From: Anaerolineales bacterium
GTDB taxonomy: Bacteria; Chloroflexota; Anaerolineae; Anaerolineales; Villigracilaceae
Reading direction: 5' to 3'
Assembly (NCBI GenBank): GCA_019187665.1
Contig: JABARH010000010.1
Coordinates: forward strand, 62,001 to 126,000
Length of the DNA: 64,000 nt
Of the stretch, positions 42,161 to 51,271 are shown piece by piece; within the stretch, counting starts at the first letter, position 1; the number at the start of each line of letters is the position of its first letter. The notes below the pieces were generated by a model that saw only the letters and a program-made list of their open reading frames with translations, was not told the DNA's origin and did not search any database. Both the position numbers and the translations under genes were made by a program.

Positions 42161-43291
42161 ATGAGTAACGTAGCCTCGAACTACGCTTCAACCAATCGCT
42201 GGGATGGCTGGCTGCAAAAGAATCAGACCGCGCTCTTGGGGCTTGGCGTCCTGCTGTCTGCTGTTTTTATTTATTCAAAATCCGTTGAAGTTTGCGGCGA
42301 TCTGATTCGCACGATTTCCAATGTCGCGCTTTGGGACATTTACCTGGGCATTCGCTCGATCTTTGTCTACGCCTGTGGGGCGATCGGCTGCCTGTTCCTG
42401 CTCGCCAGCGTCTTTCACTGGATGCGGACAGGGTTCGCAAATTTCAACACTGCCCGCGAAGAACGCGCCAGGCCCAAATCGCATGCAGAACTTCTGTACG
42501 CGGCCCAACTCCGCCAGCAAAGAACATTCAAAACCCAAACGGGCGTTTCGTGGGGCATTCTGCTCATCGTTCTCGTGTTTTTTTTCAGCGGAACGCAATT
42601 GGAGTTCGGCGCCTTTTCCTATCAAACGATCAGCCTGGATACGACATTTATCACCGATAACCTGGACTTTGTGGCCTGCGGTGTAACAGCCACCATTCGC
42701 ATTTCGATTCTCTCCATCCTGCTTGCCGTTGCCCTGGCCTTGTTCGCCGCCCTGGGCCGGCTTTCCAAATTCCCGCCCTTTTACGCGCTCAGCACGTTTT
42801 ACGTTTCACTCATTCGTGGAACGCCGCTCTACCTGCAGATCTTCTTTTTCTTCCTGGCGCTGCCGCAAATGGGCATTGTTCTCTCCGGGTTGATATCCGG
42901 CGTGCTGGCCCTTGGCTTAAACTACGGTGCCTATATGAGCGAGACCTTCCGCGCCGGCATCGCCTCTGTCAGCAAGGGACAGCGCGAGGCCGCCATAGCC
43001 CTCGGCATGACCAACGGGCAGATGATGCGGCGCATCGTCCTGCCGCAGGCGCTGCGTTTCGCCATTCCGCCCATGGGCAACGACTTCATCGCCATGACGA
43101 AGGACTCCGCCCTGGTCGCCGCGACCGGCTTCGTGCACGAACTGATGTGGCGCGCCGTCAAGGTGGGGCGCGCCCAATTCCACAACCTCGAGGCGCTCAT
43201 CATGGCCGCCCTCTTCTACTGGGTGATGACCCTCCTGCTCACTGCCGTTCAGGGCCGCGTCGAAGCTCGCCTGGCAAAAGGAGACCGCTAG
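42161..43291 (+). CDS. Amino-acid ABC transporter permease (HisM/GlnP type)
   Basis: A 376-residue membrane subunit. It starts with an extended N-terminal part holding two to three hydrophobic segments (about residues 20-120), then the canonical permease core ([22 protein letters not shown] region, then the EAA loop [30 protein letters not shown], about residues 255-285) and final TM segments. The EAA-loop sequence ([11 protein letters not shown]) contacts the ATPase and is diagnostic of the family. The N-terminal extension is longer than in most E. coli homologues. The ATPase gene follows after 2 bp. Confidence 0.93.
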   Translation: MSNVASNYASTNRWDGWLQKNQTALLGLGVLLSAVFIYSKSVEVCGDLIRTISNVALWDIYLGIRSIFVYACGAIGCLFLLASVFHWMRTGFANFNTAREERARPKSHAELLYAAQLRQQRTFKTQTGVSWGILLIVLVFFFSGTQLEFGAFSYQTISLDTTFITDNLDFVACGVTATIRISILSILLAVALALFAALGRLSKFPPFYALSTFYVSLIRGTPLYLQIFFFFLALPQMGIVLSGLISGVLALGLNYGAYMSETFRAGIASVSKGQREAAIALGMTNGQMMRRIVLPQALRFAIPPMGNDFIAMTKDSALVAATGFVHELMWRAVKVGRAQFHNLEALIMAALFYWVMTLLLTAVQGRVEARLAKGDR

Positions 43292-43293
43292 CC

Positions 43294-44067
43294 ATGGGAG
43301 CGCCCATCATCAAAATTCAAAACCTCCAAAAATATTTTGGCCGCCTGCATGTATTGCGGGGAATCAATCTCGAAGTCCAGTCGCGCGAGGTGGTCTGCAT
43401 CATCGGCCGCAGCGGGTCGGGCAAAAGCACCTTGTTGCGCTGCATCAACTTCCTCGAGGAACCCTCGCAGGGCGAGATCGAAATTCACGGGCTCAAAATT
43501 CCCGCCGGTGGCAAGGGACGAGAACACAACCAACTCATCCACGAGGCGCGCCTGCTGACCGGCATGGTCTTCCAGGAATTCAACCTCTTTCCGCACATGA
43601 GCGTGCTCGAAAACGTGATGGAAGCCCCCATCATTGTCAAAGGCATGAACAAGGCGCAGGCGCGCGAGATCGCCGAAATGAACCTCGAACGCGTGGGCAT
43701 GCTCTTCAAAAAAGATGAATATCCCCTGCGCATCTCCGGCGGACAAAAACAACGCGTCGCCATCGCCCGCGCCCTGGCCATGGAACCCCAGGTCATGCTC
43801 TTCGACGAACCCACCTCCGCCCTCGACCCCGAACTGATCGGCGAAGTCCTCGAAGTGATGAAGACCCTCGCCAAGGAAGGCACCACCATGCTGGTCGTCA
43901 CCCACGAAATGGGCTTTGCCCGCGACGTGGCCGACCGCGTAATCATCATCCACGAAGGTGAACTGATCGAACAGGGCAAGCCCGCCGAAATCTTCTCACA
44001 CCCCCGCCACAAACAAACCCAGGCGCTGCTCGACCGCTATCGCAGCGGACAATCCTCGACGAAATAA
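43294..44067 (+). CDS. Amino-acid ABC transporter ATP-binding protein
   Basis: A 257-residue ATPase driving the importer. Walker A is [19 protein letters not shown], the signature motif is [17 protein letters not shown], Walker B is [14 protein letters not shown], and the switch His is in [16 protein letters not shown]. The order and wording are typical of GlnQ/HisP-like proteins. The start at 43294 is set by AAAAGGAG upstream and the family start ([19 protein letters not shown]). It is the last gene of the importer operon and is followed by a terminator hairpin. Confidence 0.96.
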   Translation: MGAPIIKIQNLQKYFGRLHVLRGINLEVQSREVVCIIGRSGSGKSTLLRCINFLEEPSQGEIEIHGLKIPAGGKGREHNQLIHEARLLTGMVFQEFNLFPHMSVLENVMEAPIIVKGMNKAQAREIAEMNLERVGMLFKKDEYPLRISGGQKQRVAIARALAMEPQVMLFDEPTSALDPELIGEVLEVMKTLAKEGTTMLVVTHEMGFARDVADRVIIIHEGELIEQGKPAEIFSHPRHKQTQALLDRYRSGQSSTK

Positions 44068-44081
44068 ACGCGCGTGAAAAA

Positions 44082-44116
44082 AAGAACCCAGGCATCTCAT
44101 GGACAGCTGGGTTCTT
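44082..44116. terminator. Terminator between convergent genes
   Basis: AAGAACCCAG (44082-44091) pairs with CTGGGTTCTT (44107-44116), preceded by an A-run on one side, so it may work best for the minus-strand SCP2-like gene as well as the importer operon. Confidence 0.8.
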
Positions 44117-44124
44117 CAAAGGCC

Positions 44125-44532
44125 CTACACAATTTCCGTTGTGATCTCGCGCGCGCAGCGCACAAAATCCAGCACCGTCGGCACCGAGCGCATCATCACC
44201 GCCAGGTTGCCCTTCACAGAAAGTTTGCGCGTCAGCATGGCCTGCATCGGGTCGAGTTTGCCGGTTAAAATGTGTTTGATATTCTCGTATGCAGCCGTCA
44301 ATACAAAAACGGCATTCTTCTCTGCCGCGCTCCCCAATTCTGCCACGCCGCGGCACTTGCCGTGCCACAGATCCAGATAAAAGACCCTGCGTTCCCGCAA
44401 GTTGCCCTGCGGCTCGATCACGATCACAATATCGCCCTCCCACTTCTTCGCGATCTCGGCATACCTTGCATCGTTATTCAATTTTTCGTCGAGCGCCTGC
44501 AGCCACTCCAGCGACGGAAAGATCGGGTTCAT
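44125..44532 (-). CDS. SCP2 sterol-binding domain-like protein
   Basis: A 135-residue protein resembling SCP2/thiolase-C or MDMPI-type lipid-binding folds: EWLQALDEKLNNDARYAEIAKKWEGDIVIVIEP, AVFVLTAAYENIKHILTGKLDPMQAMLTRKLSVKGNLAVMMR. The KLDPMQAMLTRKLSVKGN stretch is typical of bacterial SCP2-like proteins, which bind lipids or acyl-CoA in a hydrophobic tunnel. CAGGAG precedes the ATG at 44532. Its partner enzyme is unknown. Confidence 0.88.
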   Translation of the reverse strand: MNPIFPSLEWLQALDEKLNNDARYAEIAKKWEGDIVIVIEPQGNLRERRVFYLDLWHGKCRGVAELGSAAEKNAVFVLTAAYENIKHILTGKLDPMQAMLTRKLSVKGNLAVMMRSVPTVLDFVRCAREITTEIV

Positions 44533-44582
44533 CGCATACTCCTGAATTTTTTTTGATTGTACCACTCACAACGAGGGACCAT

Positions 44583-45083
44583 ATGAATGGCGTGGTTTGC
44601 TTCAATCATGGCAAGGAAAGCGGCCCCTGGGGCGACAAAATCACGCGCCTGGCTGAAGTGGCGCGCCAGCGCGGCTTTGCTGTCGAAAGCATGGACTACA
44701 CCGGCATCATGGATCCCACCGCCCGCGTGCAAAAACTGGTAGCTTCGGATTCTGCGCGCACGCGCCCCCTCATCCTTGTCGGATCCAGCATGGGTAGCTA
44801 CGTCGCCGCCGTTGCATCCGCCTCGCTCCGGCCCTCCGGCTTGTTCCTGCTTGCCCCGGCCTTTTACCTCCCCGACTTCCCCATTCAGGAACCCGTCCCC
44901 CACGCAGGCAGCATCACACTCGTGCATGGCTGGCAGGACGAGTTGATTCCCCCTGAAAACAGCATCCGCTATGCCCGCCGCTTTGCCGCGACGCTGCATC
45001 TCGTACAGAGCGATCATCGCCTGAGCGACCAACTCCCGCTGCTGGCGACCCTCTTCGACGCCTTCCTGTCCCATCTGATATGA
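44583..45083 (+). CDS. Alpha/beta hydrolase (YqiA/RBBP9-like)
   Basis: A 166-residue hydrolase-fold protein. The nucleophile elbow is LVGSSMGSYVAAV (Ser69), the acid is probably Asp in VHGWQDELIPPENS, and the catalytic His is in LVQSDHRLSDQ. The small size and central GSSMGS loop match YqiA-like esterases or UPF0227-type proteins. The substrate is unknown. Its last bases overlap the start of the sensor kinase gene (ATGA), so the two may be co-translated. Confidence 0.85.
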   Translation: MNGVVCFNHGKESGPWGDKITRLAEVARQRGFAVESMDYTGIMDPTARVQKLVASDSARTRPLILVGSSMGSYVAAVASASLRPSGLFLLAPAFYLPDFPIQEPVPHAGSITLVHGWQDELIPPENSIRYARRFAATLHLVQSDHRLSDQLPLLATLFDAFLSHLI

Positions 45084-47326
45084 AACGCCCTTCAACCCGC
45101 GCGCGCGCGTGGTTCGACCGCCTGGCACAACCACACCCCTCCATAGACGATGTGGGGCGGCAGTATCAATCGCGCCTGTTGACCGTCATCCTGCTCATAA
45201 TGACCGGCGTGTTCCTCACGCTCGACATCGTAAACCTGGTCACCGTTCCCGGTTATAAAATTCCCTGGTACGGATACGTGTTCCTGGTTGGGGCCATCGC
45301 GCTGAATCGCAGCGGCTGGTATCGCGTCGCTGCCATGCTGACGCTGGTCATGTTCCCGACGGTCATCTTTACCATCATCGCCTCCGGCGCCGCCACCGAC
45401 GTGGAGATTACCTTGAGCATGCTGGTGTTGGGCATTATTTTGGGCGGCATTCTGCTTTCGCGGCGCGGGCTGATCCTGCTGGCTGGTCTGAACCTGATCG
45501 GGATCGTGGTGACGGCGCTGGTTGTGCCGAGCCAGACCATCGAACTGGCCTCCATCATCGGCGCGGCGGCGATCCTGTTGATCACCGCCGTTTTGAGCAT
45601 CATCCTCATGCACCAGCGCGACCAGATCGAGGCCGCGCGCCAGGCTGCGCTGCGCGAAAGCCGCGATCGCCTGCAACTTGCCATGCAGGCGGTCCGCATG
45701 GGAACGTGGGAATGGGACCTCGCCTCAAACAGGATCCGCCTTTCGGGTGAGGCCGAGTCTCTCTTTCACGTAGAACACGAGGAATTCGACGGCACGCTCG
45801 ACTCTCTGTTATGTCTGCTGCCCCGGGACGAGCAGCGCAAAGTGCAGGGCGCAATCAACTACGCGCTCGATTCGCACAGCCGCGACTTTCATGTCATTCA
45901 CAACCTGCGCACACGACAAAACGAAATCCGCTGGCTGGAGGGACGCGGCATTGTCGAATATGACGAGGCACGCGAACCGCTCCGCATTGTGGGGACGGTG
46001 GTGGATATCACGGACCGCCTGCTGGCGGAAGCGGAGCGCGCCTCCCTGCTGGGGCGCATGGAAAAACGCAATGCCCACCTTGCCACCGCCGCGCGCGTTT
46101 CCAGAACCTGCAACAGTATCCTCGACCCGGCGCATCTCGTTCAGAGCGCGGTGACGCTGATCACCGAGGGATTTGAACTGTATTATGTGGGACTGTTTAT
46201 CGTCAAGGATAATCTGGCTTATTTGCAAGCGGGCTACGGAGATGCCGGCCAGTCCATGGTCGCCGAGAATTTTTTCCTTCAGCTCGATGAAACATCCATG
46301 GTGGGATGGAGTATCCTGCATCGCCAGGCGCGCATTGCACAACAGGCGCTGAACGATAATGTCAGGCGCCTTAACCCGCTCCTGCCGGAAACCCGCTCCG
46401 AAATGTCCATTCCCCTCATCAGCCGTGAACGCGTCATTGGCGCGCTGACCATCCAGAGTCGCGAAGAAAACGCCTTCAATGCATCGGACACTTCCATCCT
46501 GCAAACCATGAGCGACCAGATCGCCATCTCCATCGAAAATGCCCGTCTCTTCTCGGACGCGCAGGCCGAACTCGCCCAACGCCGGCAGATCGAGCAGGAA
46601 CGTGAAACCCTGATTCGTGAATTGGAAAGCAAGAATGCCGAACTGGAACGATTCACATACACCGTTTCGCACGATCTGAAAAGCCCGCTGATCACCATTC
46701 GCGGTTTTCTGGGACATCTCCTGAACGATGTCGAACGGGGCGATCGGACCCGTATGTTGGATGATGCCCAACGCATCTCGGACGCCACGAACCGCATGCA
46801 AAAACTGCTTGAAGACCTGCTCGAACTTTCACGCGTCGGCCGCCTCATCAGCCCGCCAGAACGCGTCCCCTTCGAACAGATCGTGCAAGAGGCCCTGGCG
46901 CTGGTAGAGGGCCGCATTGCCAGCCGCCGTGTGGAGGTGCGTCTGGCCGCGAACCTGCCGCACGTCATGGTGGACCGGGTGCGGCTCGTGGAAGCCATGC
47001 AAAACCTGCTCGACAACGCCGCAAAATTCACGGGAGAACAATCTTCTCCCGTCATCGAAATTGGCTGCGACCAGGGCGGCGCAGAGGCTGTCTTTTTCGT
47101 AAAGGATAACGGGATTGGAATTGAACCGAAATTTCATGCCAAGATCTTCGGCCTGTTCGATAAGCTCAACCCATCCACCGAAGGTACGGGAGTCGGACTT
47201 GCCCTCGTCAAACGCATCATTGAAGTTCACACCGGAAGAATTTGGATCGAATCGGAGGCAGGCAGCGGAACAACCTTCCGTTTCACCCTGCCGCTCGCGG
47301 AATCTGAGGGCGGCCCGGTCGCTTGA
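45080..47326 (+). CDS. Membrane sensor histidine kinase (6-TM input, PAS, GAF, phytochrome-like kinase core)
   Basis: A 748-residue sensor. Residues about 25-180 hold about six transmembrane helices, then a coiled linker, a PAS domain (RLQLAMQAVRMGTWEWDLAS...GTVVDITDR, about 195-320), a GAF domain (about 340-490), a coiled coil and a kinase core. The phosphorylated His is about residue 531 in YTVSHDLKSPLITIRGF, a phytochrome-kinase-type H-box. ATP-binding boxes are AMQNLLDNAAKF, VKDNGIGIEP and GTGVGLALVKRIIEVH. It is followed by a receiver-only protein that is its likely phosphate acceptor and then by an HD-GYP regulator, giving an apparent signalling unit. Confidence 0.93.
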   Translation: MKRPSTRARAWFDRLAQPHPSIDDVGRQYQSRLLTVILLIMTGVFLTLDIVNLVTVPGYKIPWYGYVFLVGAIALNRSGWYRVAAMLTLVMFPTVIFTIIASGAATDVEITLSMLVLGIILGGILLSRRGLILLAGLNLIGIVVTALVVPSQTIELASIIGAAAILLITAVLSIILMHQRDQIEAARQAALRESRDRLQLAMQAVRMGTWEWDLASNRIRLSGEAESLFHVEHEEFDGTLDSLLCLLPRDEQRKVQGAINYALDSHSRDFHVIHNLRTRQNEIRWLEGRGIVEYDEAREPLRIVGTVVDITDRLLAEAERASLLGRMEKRNAHLATAARVSRTCNSILDPAHLVQSAVTLITEGFELYYVGLFIVKDNLAYLQAGYGDAGQSMVAENFFLQLDETSMVGWSILHRQARIAQQALNDNVRRLNPLLPETRSEMSIPLISRERVIGALTIQSREENAFNASDTSILQTMSDQIAISIENARLFSDAQAELAQRRQIEQERETLIRELESKNAELERFTYTVSHDLKSPLITIRGFLGHLLNDVERGDRTRMLDDAQRISDATNRMQKLLEDLLELSRVGRLISPPERVPFEQIVQEALALVEGRIASRRVEVRLAANLPHVMVDRVRLVEAMQNLLDNAAKFTGEQSSPVIEIGCDQGGAEAVFFVKDNGIGIEPKFHAKIFGLFDKLNPSTEGTGVGLALVKRIIEVHTGRIWIESEAGSGTTFRFTLPLAESEGGPVA

Positions 47327-47418
47327 ATGGTGTAAAATGCAAGAAGGAAGATTGTCCGGGCAAGACGCAAAACGAACGCTCATGGGATTCAATCATCCGC
47401 CCCAAAAGAGAAGGTTTT

Positions 47419-47862
47419 ATGGATAACCAGCCCGCCCACGTACTGCTCGTGGAAGACAACGATGATCATGCTGAACTGGTGATCCGCCAGTTGTCGGAAC
47501 ATTCGGTTAGCGCGCGCCTCACTCGGGTTACAGACGGACAAGAGGCGCTCGATTACCTCCTGCGCAACGGAAAATATACCGACCCGGCCGGCAGCCCGCG
47601 CCCACATGTTATCTTCCTTGACCTGCGCCTGCCCAAGGTGGATGGACTCGAAGTGATCAAAGTGATCAAAGAATCGGAAGAACTGCGTCGGATTCCGATT
47701 GTGGTGCTGACCACCTCTGATGCGGAACGCGATGTGACCCGCGCCTACGTGTATCACGCCAACAGTTACGTTGTCAAGCCGGTCGACTTTCAAACGTTTC
47801 GCGACCTGATGCACGAACTGGGGATTTACTGGCTCAACTGGAACACGCGTTCCAGCGCATAA
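47419..47862 (+). CDS. Single-domain response regulator (Rcp1-like)
   Basis: A 147-residue receiver without an output domain. The acidic pair is VEDNDDH (12-13), the phosphoacceptor Asp68 in VIFLDLRLPKVDG, the Thr in VVLTTSD and the Lys in NSYVVKPVDF are all present. The insertion RNGKYTDPAGSPRP is typical of Rcp1-type regulators that pair with phytochrome-like kinases, matching the upstream gene. It probably passes phosphate on or acts by protein interaction. The ATG at 47419 begins the domain; the frame is open further upstream. Confidence 0.93.
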   Translation: MDNQPAHVLLVEDNDDHAELVIRQLSEHSVSARLTRVTDGQEALDYLLRNGKYTDPAGSPRPHVIFLDLRLPKVDGLEVIKVIKESEELRRIPIVVLTTSDAERDVTRAYVYHANSYVVKPVDFQTFRDLMHELGIYWLNWNTRSSA

Positions 47863-47876
47863 CCGGAAAGCAAAAC

Positions 47877-49847
47877 ATGGCGGATATTCTTTTAGTGGAA
47901 GACGAGCCCGCCCACGCGGAACTTGTCCGCCGTGCCTTCGATCGCTACGGGGAGCAATTCCGTCTGGTCATCGCCGCCACCCTCCAGGAGGCGCGCTCAC
48001 AAGTGGCCGCCGGCCGCTTCTCCCTGATCATCACCGACTGGCGCCTGCCCGACGGAGAAGGCACCGAATTGATTGACGCTCATGTTCCAGTGGTGGTGAT
48101 GACCAGCCATGGCAGCGAGCGTCTCGCGGTGGACGCCATCAAAGCCGGCGCGCTCGATTACCTTGTCAAATCCGATTCGGCGCTGATGGACATGCCGCAC
48201 GTGGCCGAGCGCGCCCTGCGCGAATGGAATCACGTTATTCAACGCCGGGCCGTGGAAGATGAATTGCGCCTGCGCGTCTCCGATCTGGAGGCGGTCAGCC
48301 GCCTCTCCACCGCGCTCCGCACGGCCGATACCCTCGAAGACATGGTGGCGCGCCTGATGGATGAAACGCTTGCCCTGATGAATACGGCGCATGGGGGATT
48401 ATGGTTGTATCATGCCGTCGCGGGCAAACTGGTACGCGTGGCTGCACGCGGCAATTCGGAAGCCGGTTTTGCCCCCACGATAGAAGCCAACGAATGCATC
48501 ATCGGAAAGTCATTTTCGAGCAGCATGTCGGTCGCGGCAAAAGAATTCATCACAGACCCCAATCTCGACTCTCGCAACACGACCATCCAGCCCGGCTGGG
48601 GCGGGGTCTGCCTGCCCATTCACACCGCGCACGAAACGATCGGCGTCCTGCTCATTGGCGTGGAACTTCCGCGTGAGATCACTCTCAGAGAACAAAACCT
48701 GCTGACTACGCTCGCGGAGATCGCGGGGAACGCTGTTCATCGCACCCAGTTGCACGAACAGACCCAGAAAAGCCTGCACCGTCTTTCCGCCCTGCGCGCC
48801 ATAGACCAGGCCATTACCGGCAGCATGGATATGAGATTATCGTTGAGCATCCTGACGGAACAGGCGCGCACACAACTGAACGTGGATGCCGTCTCGGTGC
48901 TGACCCTGGACTCGAACGGACAGATGCTCGAATACTGCATCGGGCGCGGCTTCGACACCAAGTTTGCCGCGCGCACACGCTTGCGCCTCGGCGAGGGATA
49001 TGCCGGCGTGGCCGCGCTCGAACGCCGCCCGATCTTCGCCCCCGACCTGTCGGTGACAGGCAGCGCCACCGGGCGGCACGAACTATCCACCAGCGAATTC
49101 TTCCGGGCCTATTACGTAGTTCCGCTCATCGCTAAGGGACACGTCAAGGGTGTATTGGAAATATTTCACCGTTCTCCGCTCCAGCCGGAGCCCGATTGGG
49201 TCAACTTTCTCGAGGCGCTGGCCGGGCAGGCCGCCATTGCCATCGAAAATGCAGAATTGTTCGAGACCATTCAGCGTTCAAACACCGAGTTGATCATGGC
49301 CTACGACGCCACCATCGAGGGCTGGTCGCGGGCCCTCGATCTGCGCGACCACGAAACGGAGGGACATACTCAGCGCGTCACTGATATCACCATCCGCCTG
49401 GCGCGCGCGGTGGGCGTCCCGGAAGAAGCGTTAATCCACATTCATCGCGGCGCGCTGCTGCACGACATCGGCAAGATGGGCGTGCCGGATAATATCCTCC
49501 TTAAACCCGGGCCACTAACCGACGAGGAATGGGTGTCCATGCGCAAACACCCCCAATACGCATATGAAATGCTGTACCCCATCCACTACCTGCGTCCCGC
49601 GCTCGACATCCCCTATTGTCATCACGAACGCATGGATGGCTCCGGTTACCCGCGCGGCATCAAGGGAGATGGGATACCGCTGGCGGCGCGCATCTTTTCC
49701 ATTGTGGACGTCTGGGATGCGCTGCGCTCCGATCGCCCCTATCGCGCCGCATGGTCGGACGAAAAAATAAAAGAATACATCACTGGGCGGGCGGCGACCC
49801 ATTTCGACCGCGACGTTGTCAGCGTATTTATGGCGCTGATCCAATAA
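47877..49847 (+). CDS. Response regulator with two GAF domains and HD-GYP phosphodiesterase output
   Basis: A 656-residue protein. Residues 1-125 are a receiver (VEDEPAHAEL, Asp54 in LIITDWRLPDGEG, MTSHGS and VKSD). Two GAF-like domains follow at about 145-290 and 305-460. The C-terminus is an HD-GYP domain with HETEGHTQRVTDITIRLA, LLHDIGKMGVPDNILLKPGPL, CHHERMDGSGYPRGI and DVWDALRSDRPYR. The full HHE-x3-DGSGYP motif predicts hydrolysis of cyclic di-GMP. It lies 14 bp after the receiver gene and probably forms an operon with the kinase. A PilZ protein encoded at 8.1 kb could be one reader of the same messenger, although this link is speculation. Confidence 0.93.
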   Translation: MADILLVEDEPAHAELVRRAFDRYGEQFRLVIAATLQEARSQVAAGRFSLIITDWRLPDGEGTELIDAHVPVVVMTSHGSERLAVDAIKAGALDYLVKSDSALMDMPHVAERALREWNHVIQRRAVEDELRLRVSDLEAVSRLSTALRTADTLEDMVARLMDETLALMNTAHGGLWLYHAVAGKLVRVAARGNSEAGFAPTIEANECIIGKSFSSSMSVAAKEFITDPNLDSRNTTIQPGWGGVCLPIHTAHETIGVLLIGVELPREITLREQNLLTTLAEIAGNAVHRTQLHEQTQKSLHRLSALRAIDQAITGSMDMRLSLSILTEQARTQLNVDAVSVLTLDSNGQMLEYCIGRGFDTKFAARTRLRLGEGYAGVAALERRPIFAPDLSVTGSATGRHELSTSEFFRAYYVVPLIAKGHVKGVLEIFHRSPLQPEPDWVNFLEALAGQAAIAIENAELFETIQRSNTELIMAYDATIEGWSRALDLRDHETEGHTQRVTDITIRLARAVGVPEEALIHIHRGALLHDIGKMGVPDNILLKPGPLTDEEWVSMRKHPQYAYEMLYPIHYLRPALDIPYCHHERMDGSGYPRGIKGDGIPLAARIFSIVDVWDALRSDRPYRAAWSDEKIKEYITGRAATHFDRDVVSVFMALIQ

Positions 49848-49875
49848 AAAATCCCCGGCCACCACCGGGGATTTT
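49848..49875. terminator. Shared terminator for the HD-GYP gene and tRNA-Leu
   Basis: AAAATCCCCGG (49848-49858) pairs with CCGGGGATTTT (49865-49875) around CCACCA. Flanking A and T tracts make it bidirectional, directly at the 3' end of the tRNA on the other strand. Confidence 0.9.
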
Positions 49876-49877
49876 AG

Positions 49878-49959
49878 TGCGCTGGAGAGGACTTGAACCT
49901 CCACGCCTTGCGGCACATGGCCCTCAACCATGCCTGTCTGCCAATTCCAGCACCAGCGC
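49878..49959 (-). tRNA. tRNA-Leu (anticodon GAG)
   Basis: An 82-nt class II tRNA on the minus strand. The acceptor stem GCGCTGG pairs with CCAGCGC and the discriminator base is A. The anticodon arm CATGG-TTGAGGG-CCATG gives anticodon GAG (Leu). A short variable arm follows, and the T arm GAGG-TTCAAGT-CCTC is standard. No CCA is encoded. A strong promoter and a 5' leader hairpin lie upstream. Confidence 0.95.
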
Positions 49960-49991
49960 AGACCTGCTCTCGTTGTTCGAGAGCAGGGCGT

Positions 49992-50019
49992 ATTATAATC
50001 ACGAAAGAAGTTCTGTCAA
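49992..50019 (-). promoter_or_regulatory. Strong promoter and leader hairpin of tRNA-Leu
   Basis: Read on the minus strand there is a perfect -35 TTGACA (50014-50019), a 16-bp spacer and a perfect -10 TATAAT (49992-49997). Between it and the tRNA a 10-bp perfect hairpin (CCTGCTCTCG / CGAGAGCAGG, 49963-49987) would form the transcript's 5' leader. Confidence 0.85.
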
Positions 50020-50038
50020 GCACGATCTCGAATCAGAA

Positions 50039-50190
50039 TATGGTCTTTTCAAAGTCGCTTGAAAAACCGGCGGGTTTGGAACGCGAATGCCACGAATAGC
50101 GAATTTCGCGAATTTTCTTGGGTTTATTCGCGTCATTCGCTGATTGGCGTAACTCGCGTTGAGAAATCTCCGACCTTGAGAAAGCCATGC
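50039..50190 (-). mobile_element. Miniature element family B, copy 3
   Basis: About 152 bp in opposite orientation to copies 1 and 2, with ends TATGGTCTTTTCAAAGTCGC and CTTGAGAAAGCCATG. It is flanked by GAATCAGAA at 50030-50038 and 50191-50199 (10 bp if the preceding C is counted). It lies 19 bp upstream of the tRNA-Leu -35 and about 50 bp before plsX. Confidence 0.9.
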
Positions 50191-50243
50191 GAATCAGAAA
50201 CCTGGTCTCTTTAAAAGAAGCCAGGTTCTCAAAAGGAGACAGC

Positions 50244-51260
50244 ATGCCTCGTATTGTTGTAGACGCCATGGGAAGCGACGATCATCCAACCCCGGATGTG
50301 CAAGGCTCTGTGGACGCGGCGCGCGCCTACGGAGTGGAGATCATCCTTGTGGGCGACGAAGCCAAAATTGGCCCCGCTCTGGCCGCGGCCAGCCCCGGCC
50401 GTTTACCCATCCGCATTGTTCACGCGCCCGAAATGCTGACCATGGAAGACAAGGGCGAAGATCTGGCTTTTAAAGCACGACACAAAGATGCCAAAAATTC
50501 GATGGCGGTTGGCATGGACCTGGTTAAAAAAGGCGAAGCGGATGCATTTGTGACAGCGGGAAACACCGGCGCGGCAATGGTCACAGCCCTGTTTCGCCTT
50601 GGGCGGATTCGCGGCGTGGAGCGTCCCGGACTGGCGCCCATCTTTCCAACTGCCAGCGGTTTCTGCGTGGTGCTCGACATCGGCGCAAACCCCGACTGCA
50701 AGCCGGAGAACCTGCTCCAATTCGCCATCCTCGGAAGCGTGTATGCCGAAAAAGTGCGCGGCGTCAAACATCCAAAAGTGGGACTGGTCTCGAACGGCGA
50801 AGAGGAAGGCAAAGGGAACGAACTTGTCAAAGCCGCAACGCCCCTGCTCAAACAGGCGAAGATCAACTACTTCGGCAACGTGGAAGGCAAGGAAGTCATC
50901 GGCGGCTCGGTGGACGTGGCGGTCACCGACGGCTTCACCGGCAACGTCATGCTCAAATCTTCGGAAGCGGTCGCCAAAATGCTGGTGGACAAAATCCGCG
51001 AAACCATCAAGGGTGGAAGTCTGTTAACGAAGATCGGCGGGCTACTCGTCAAGCCCGCGCTCGGTTCGATCAAAAAAGTGCTCGACCCCAGCGAACAGGG
51101 CGCCGCGCCCCTGCTCGGCATCAACGGGCTGGTTTTCATCGGTCACGGACGCTCCAATGCCTTCGCCATTCAGAATGCCATCCGCGTGGCAAACGACGCG
51201 GTTGAGGCAAATGTGATCGGCGCGATGAAATCTGCCATCGAAGAAAACTTGAAGGGATAA
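50244..51260 (+). CDS. plsX: Phosphate acyltransferase PlsX
   Basis: A 338-residue enzyme that makes acyl phosphate from acyl-ACP, the first step of phospholipid synthesis through PlsY. It matches the family throughout: IVVDAMGSDDHPTPDVQGSV, GEDLAFKARHKDAKNSMAVGM, DAFVTAGNTGAAMVTALFRLGRI, VVLDIGANPDCKPENLLQFA, VTDGFTGNVMLKSSEAVAK and AAPLLGINGLVFIGHGRSNA. AAAGGAG lies before the ATG at 50244. The preceding bases include a GAAACCTGG...CCAGGTTCT palindrome. A product with PlsC (10.1 kb) and the phosphatidylcholine synthase would be consistent with one phospholipid route. Confidence 0.97.
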   Translation: MPRIVVDAMGSDDHPTPDVQGSVDAARAYGVEIILVGDEAKIGPALAAASPGRLPIRIVHAPEMLTMEDKGEDLAFKARHKDAKNSMAVGMDLVKKGEADAFVTAGNTGAAMVTALFRLGRIRGVERPGLAPIFPTASGFCVVLDIGANPDCKPENLLQFAILGSVYAEKVRGVKHPKVGLVSNGEEEGKGNELVKAATPLLKQAKINYFGNVEGKEVIGGSVDVAVTDGFTGNVMLKSSEAVAKMLVDKIRETIKGGSLLTKIGGLLVKPALGSIKKVLDPSEQGAAPLLGINGLVFIGHGRSNAFAIQNAIRVANDAVEANVIGAMKSAIEENLKG

Positions 51261-51271
51261 AAGACAGGCGC

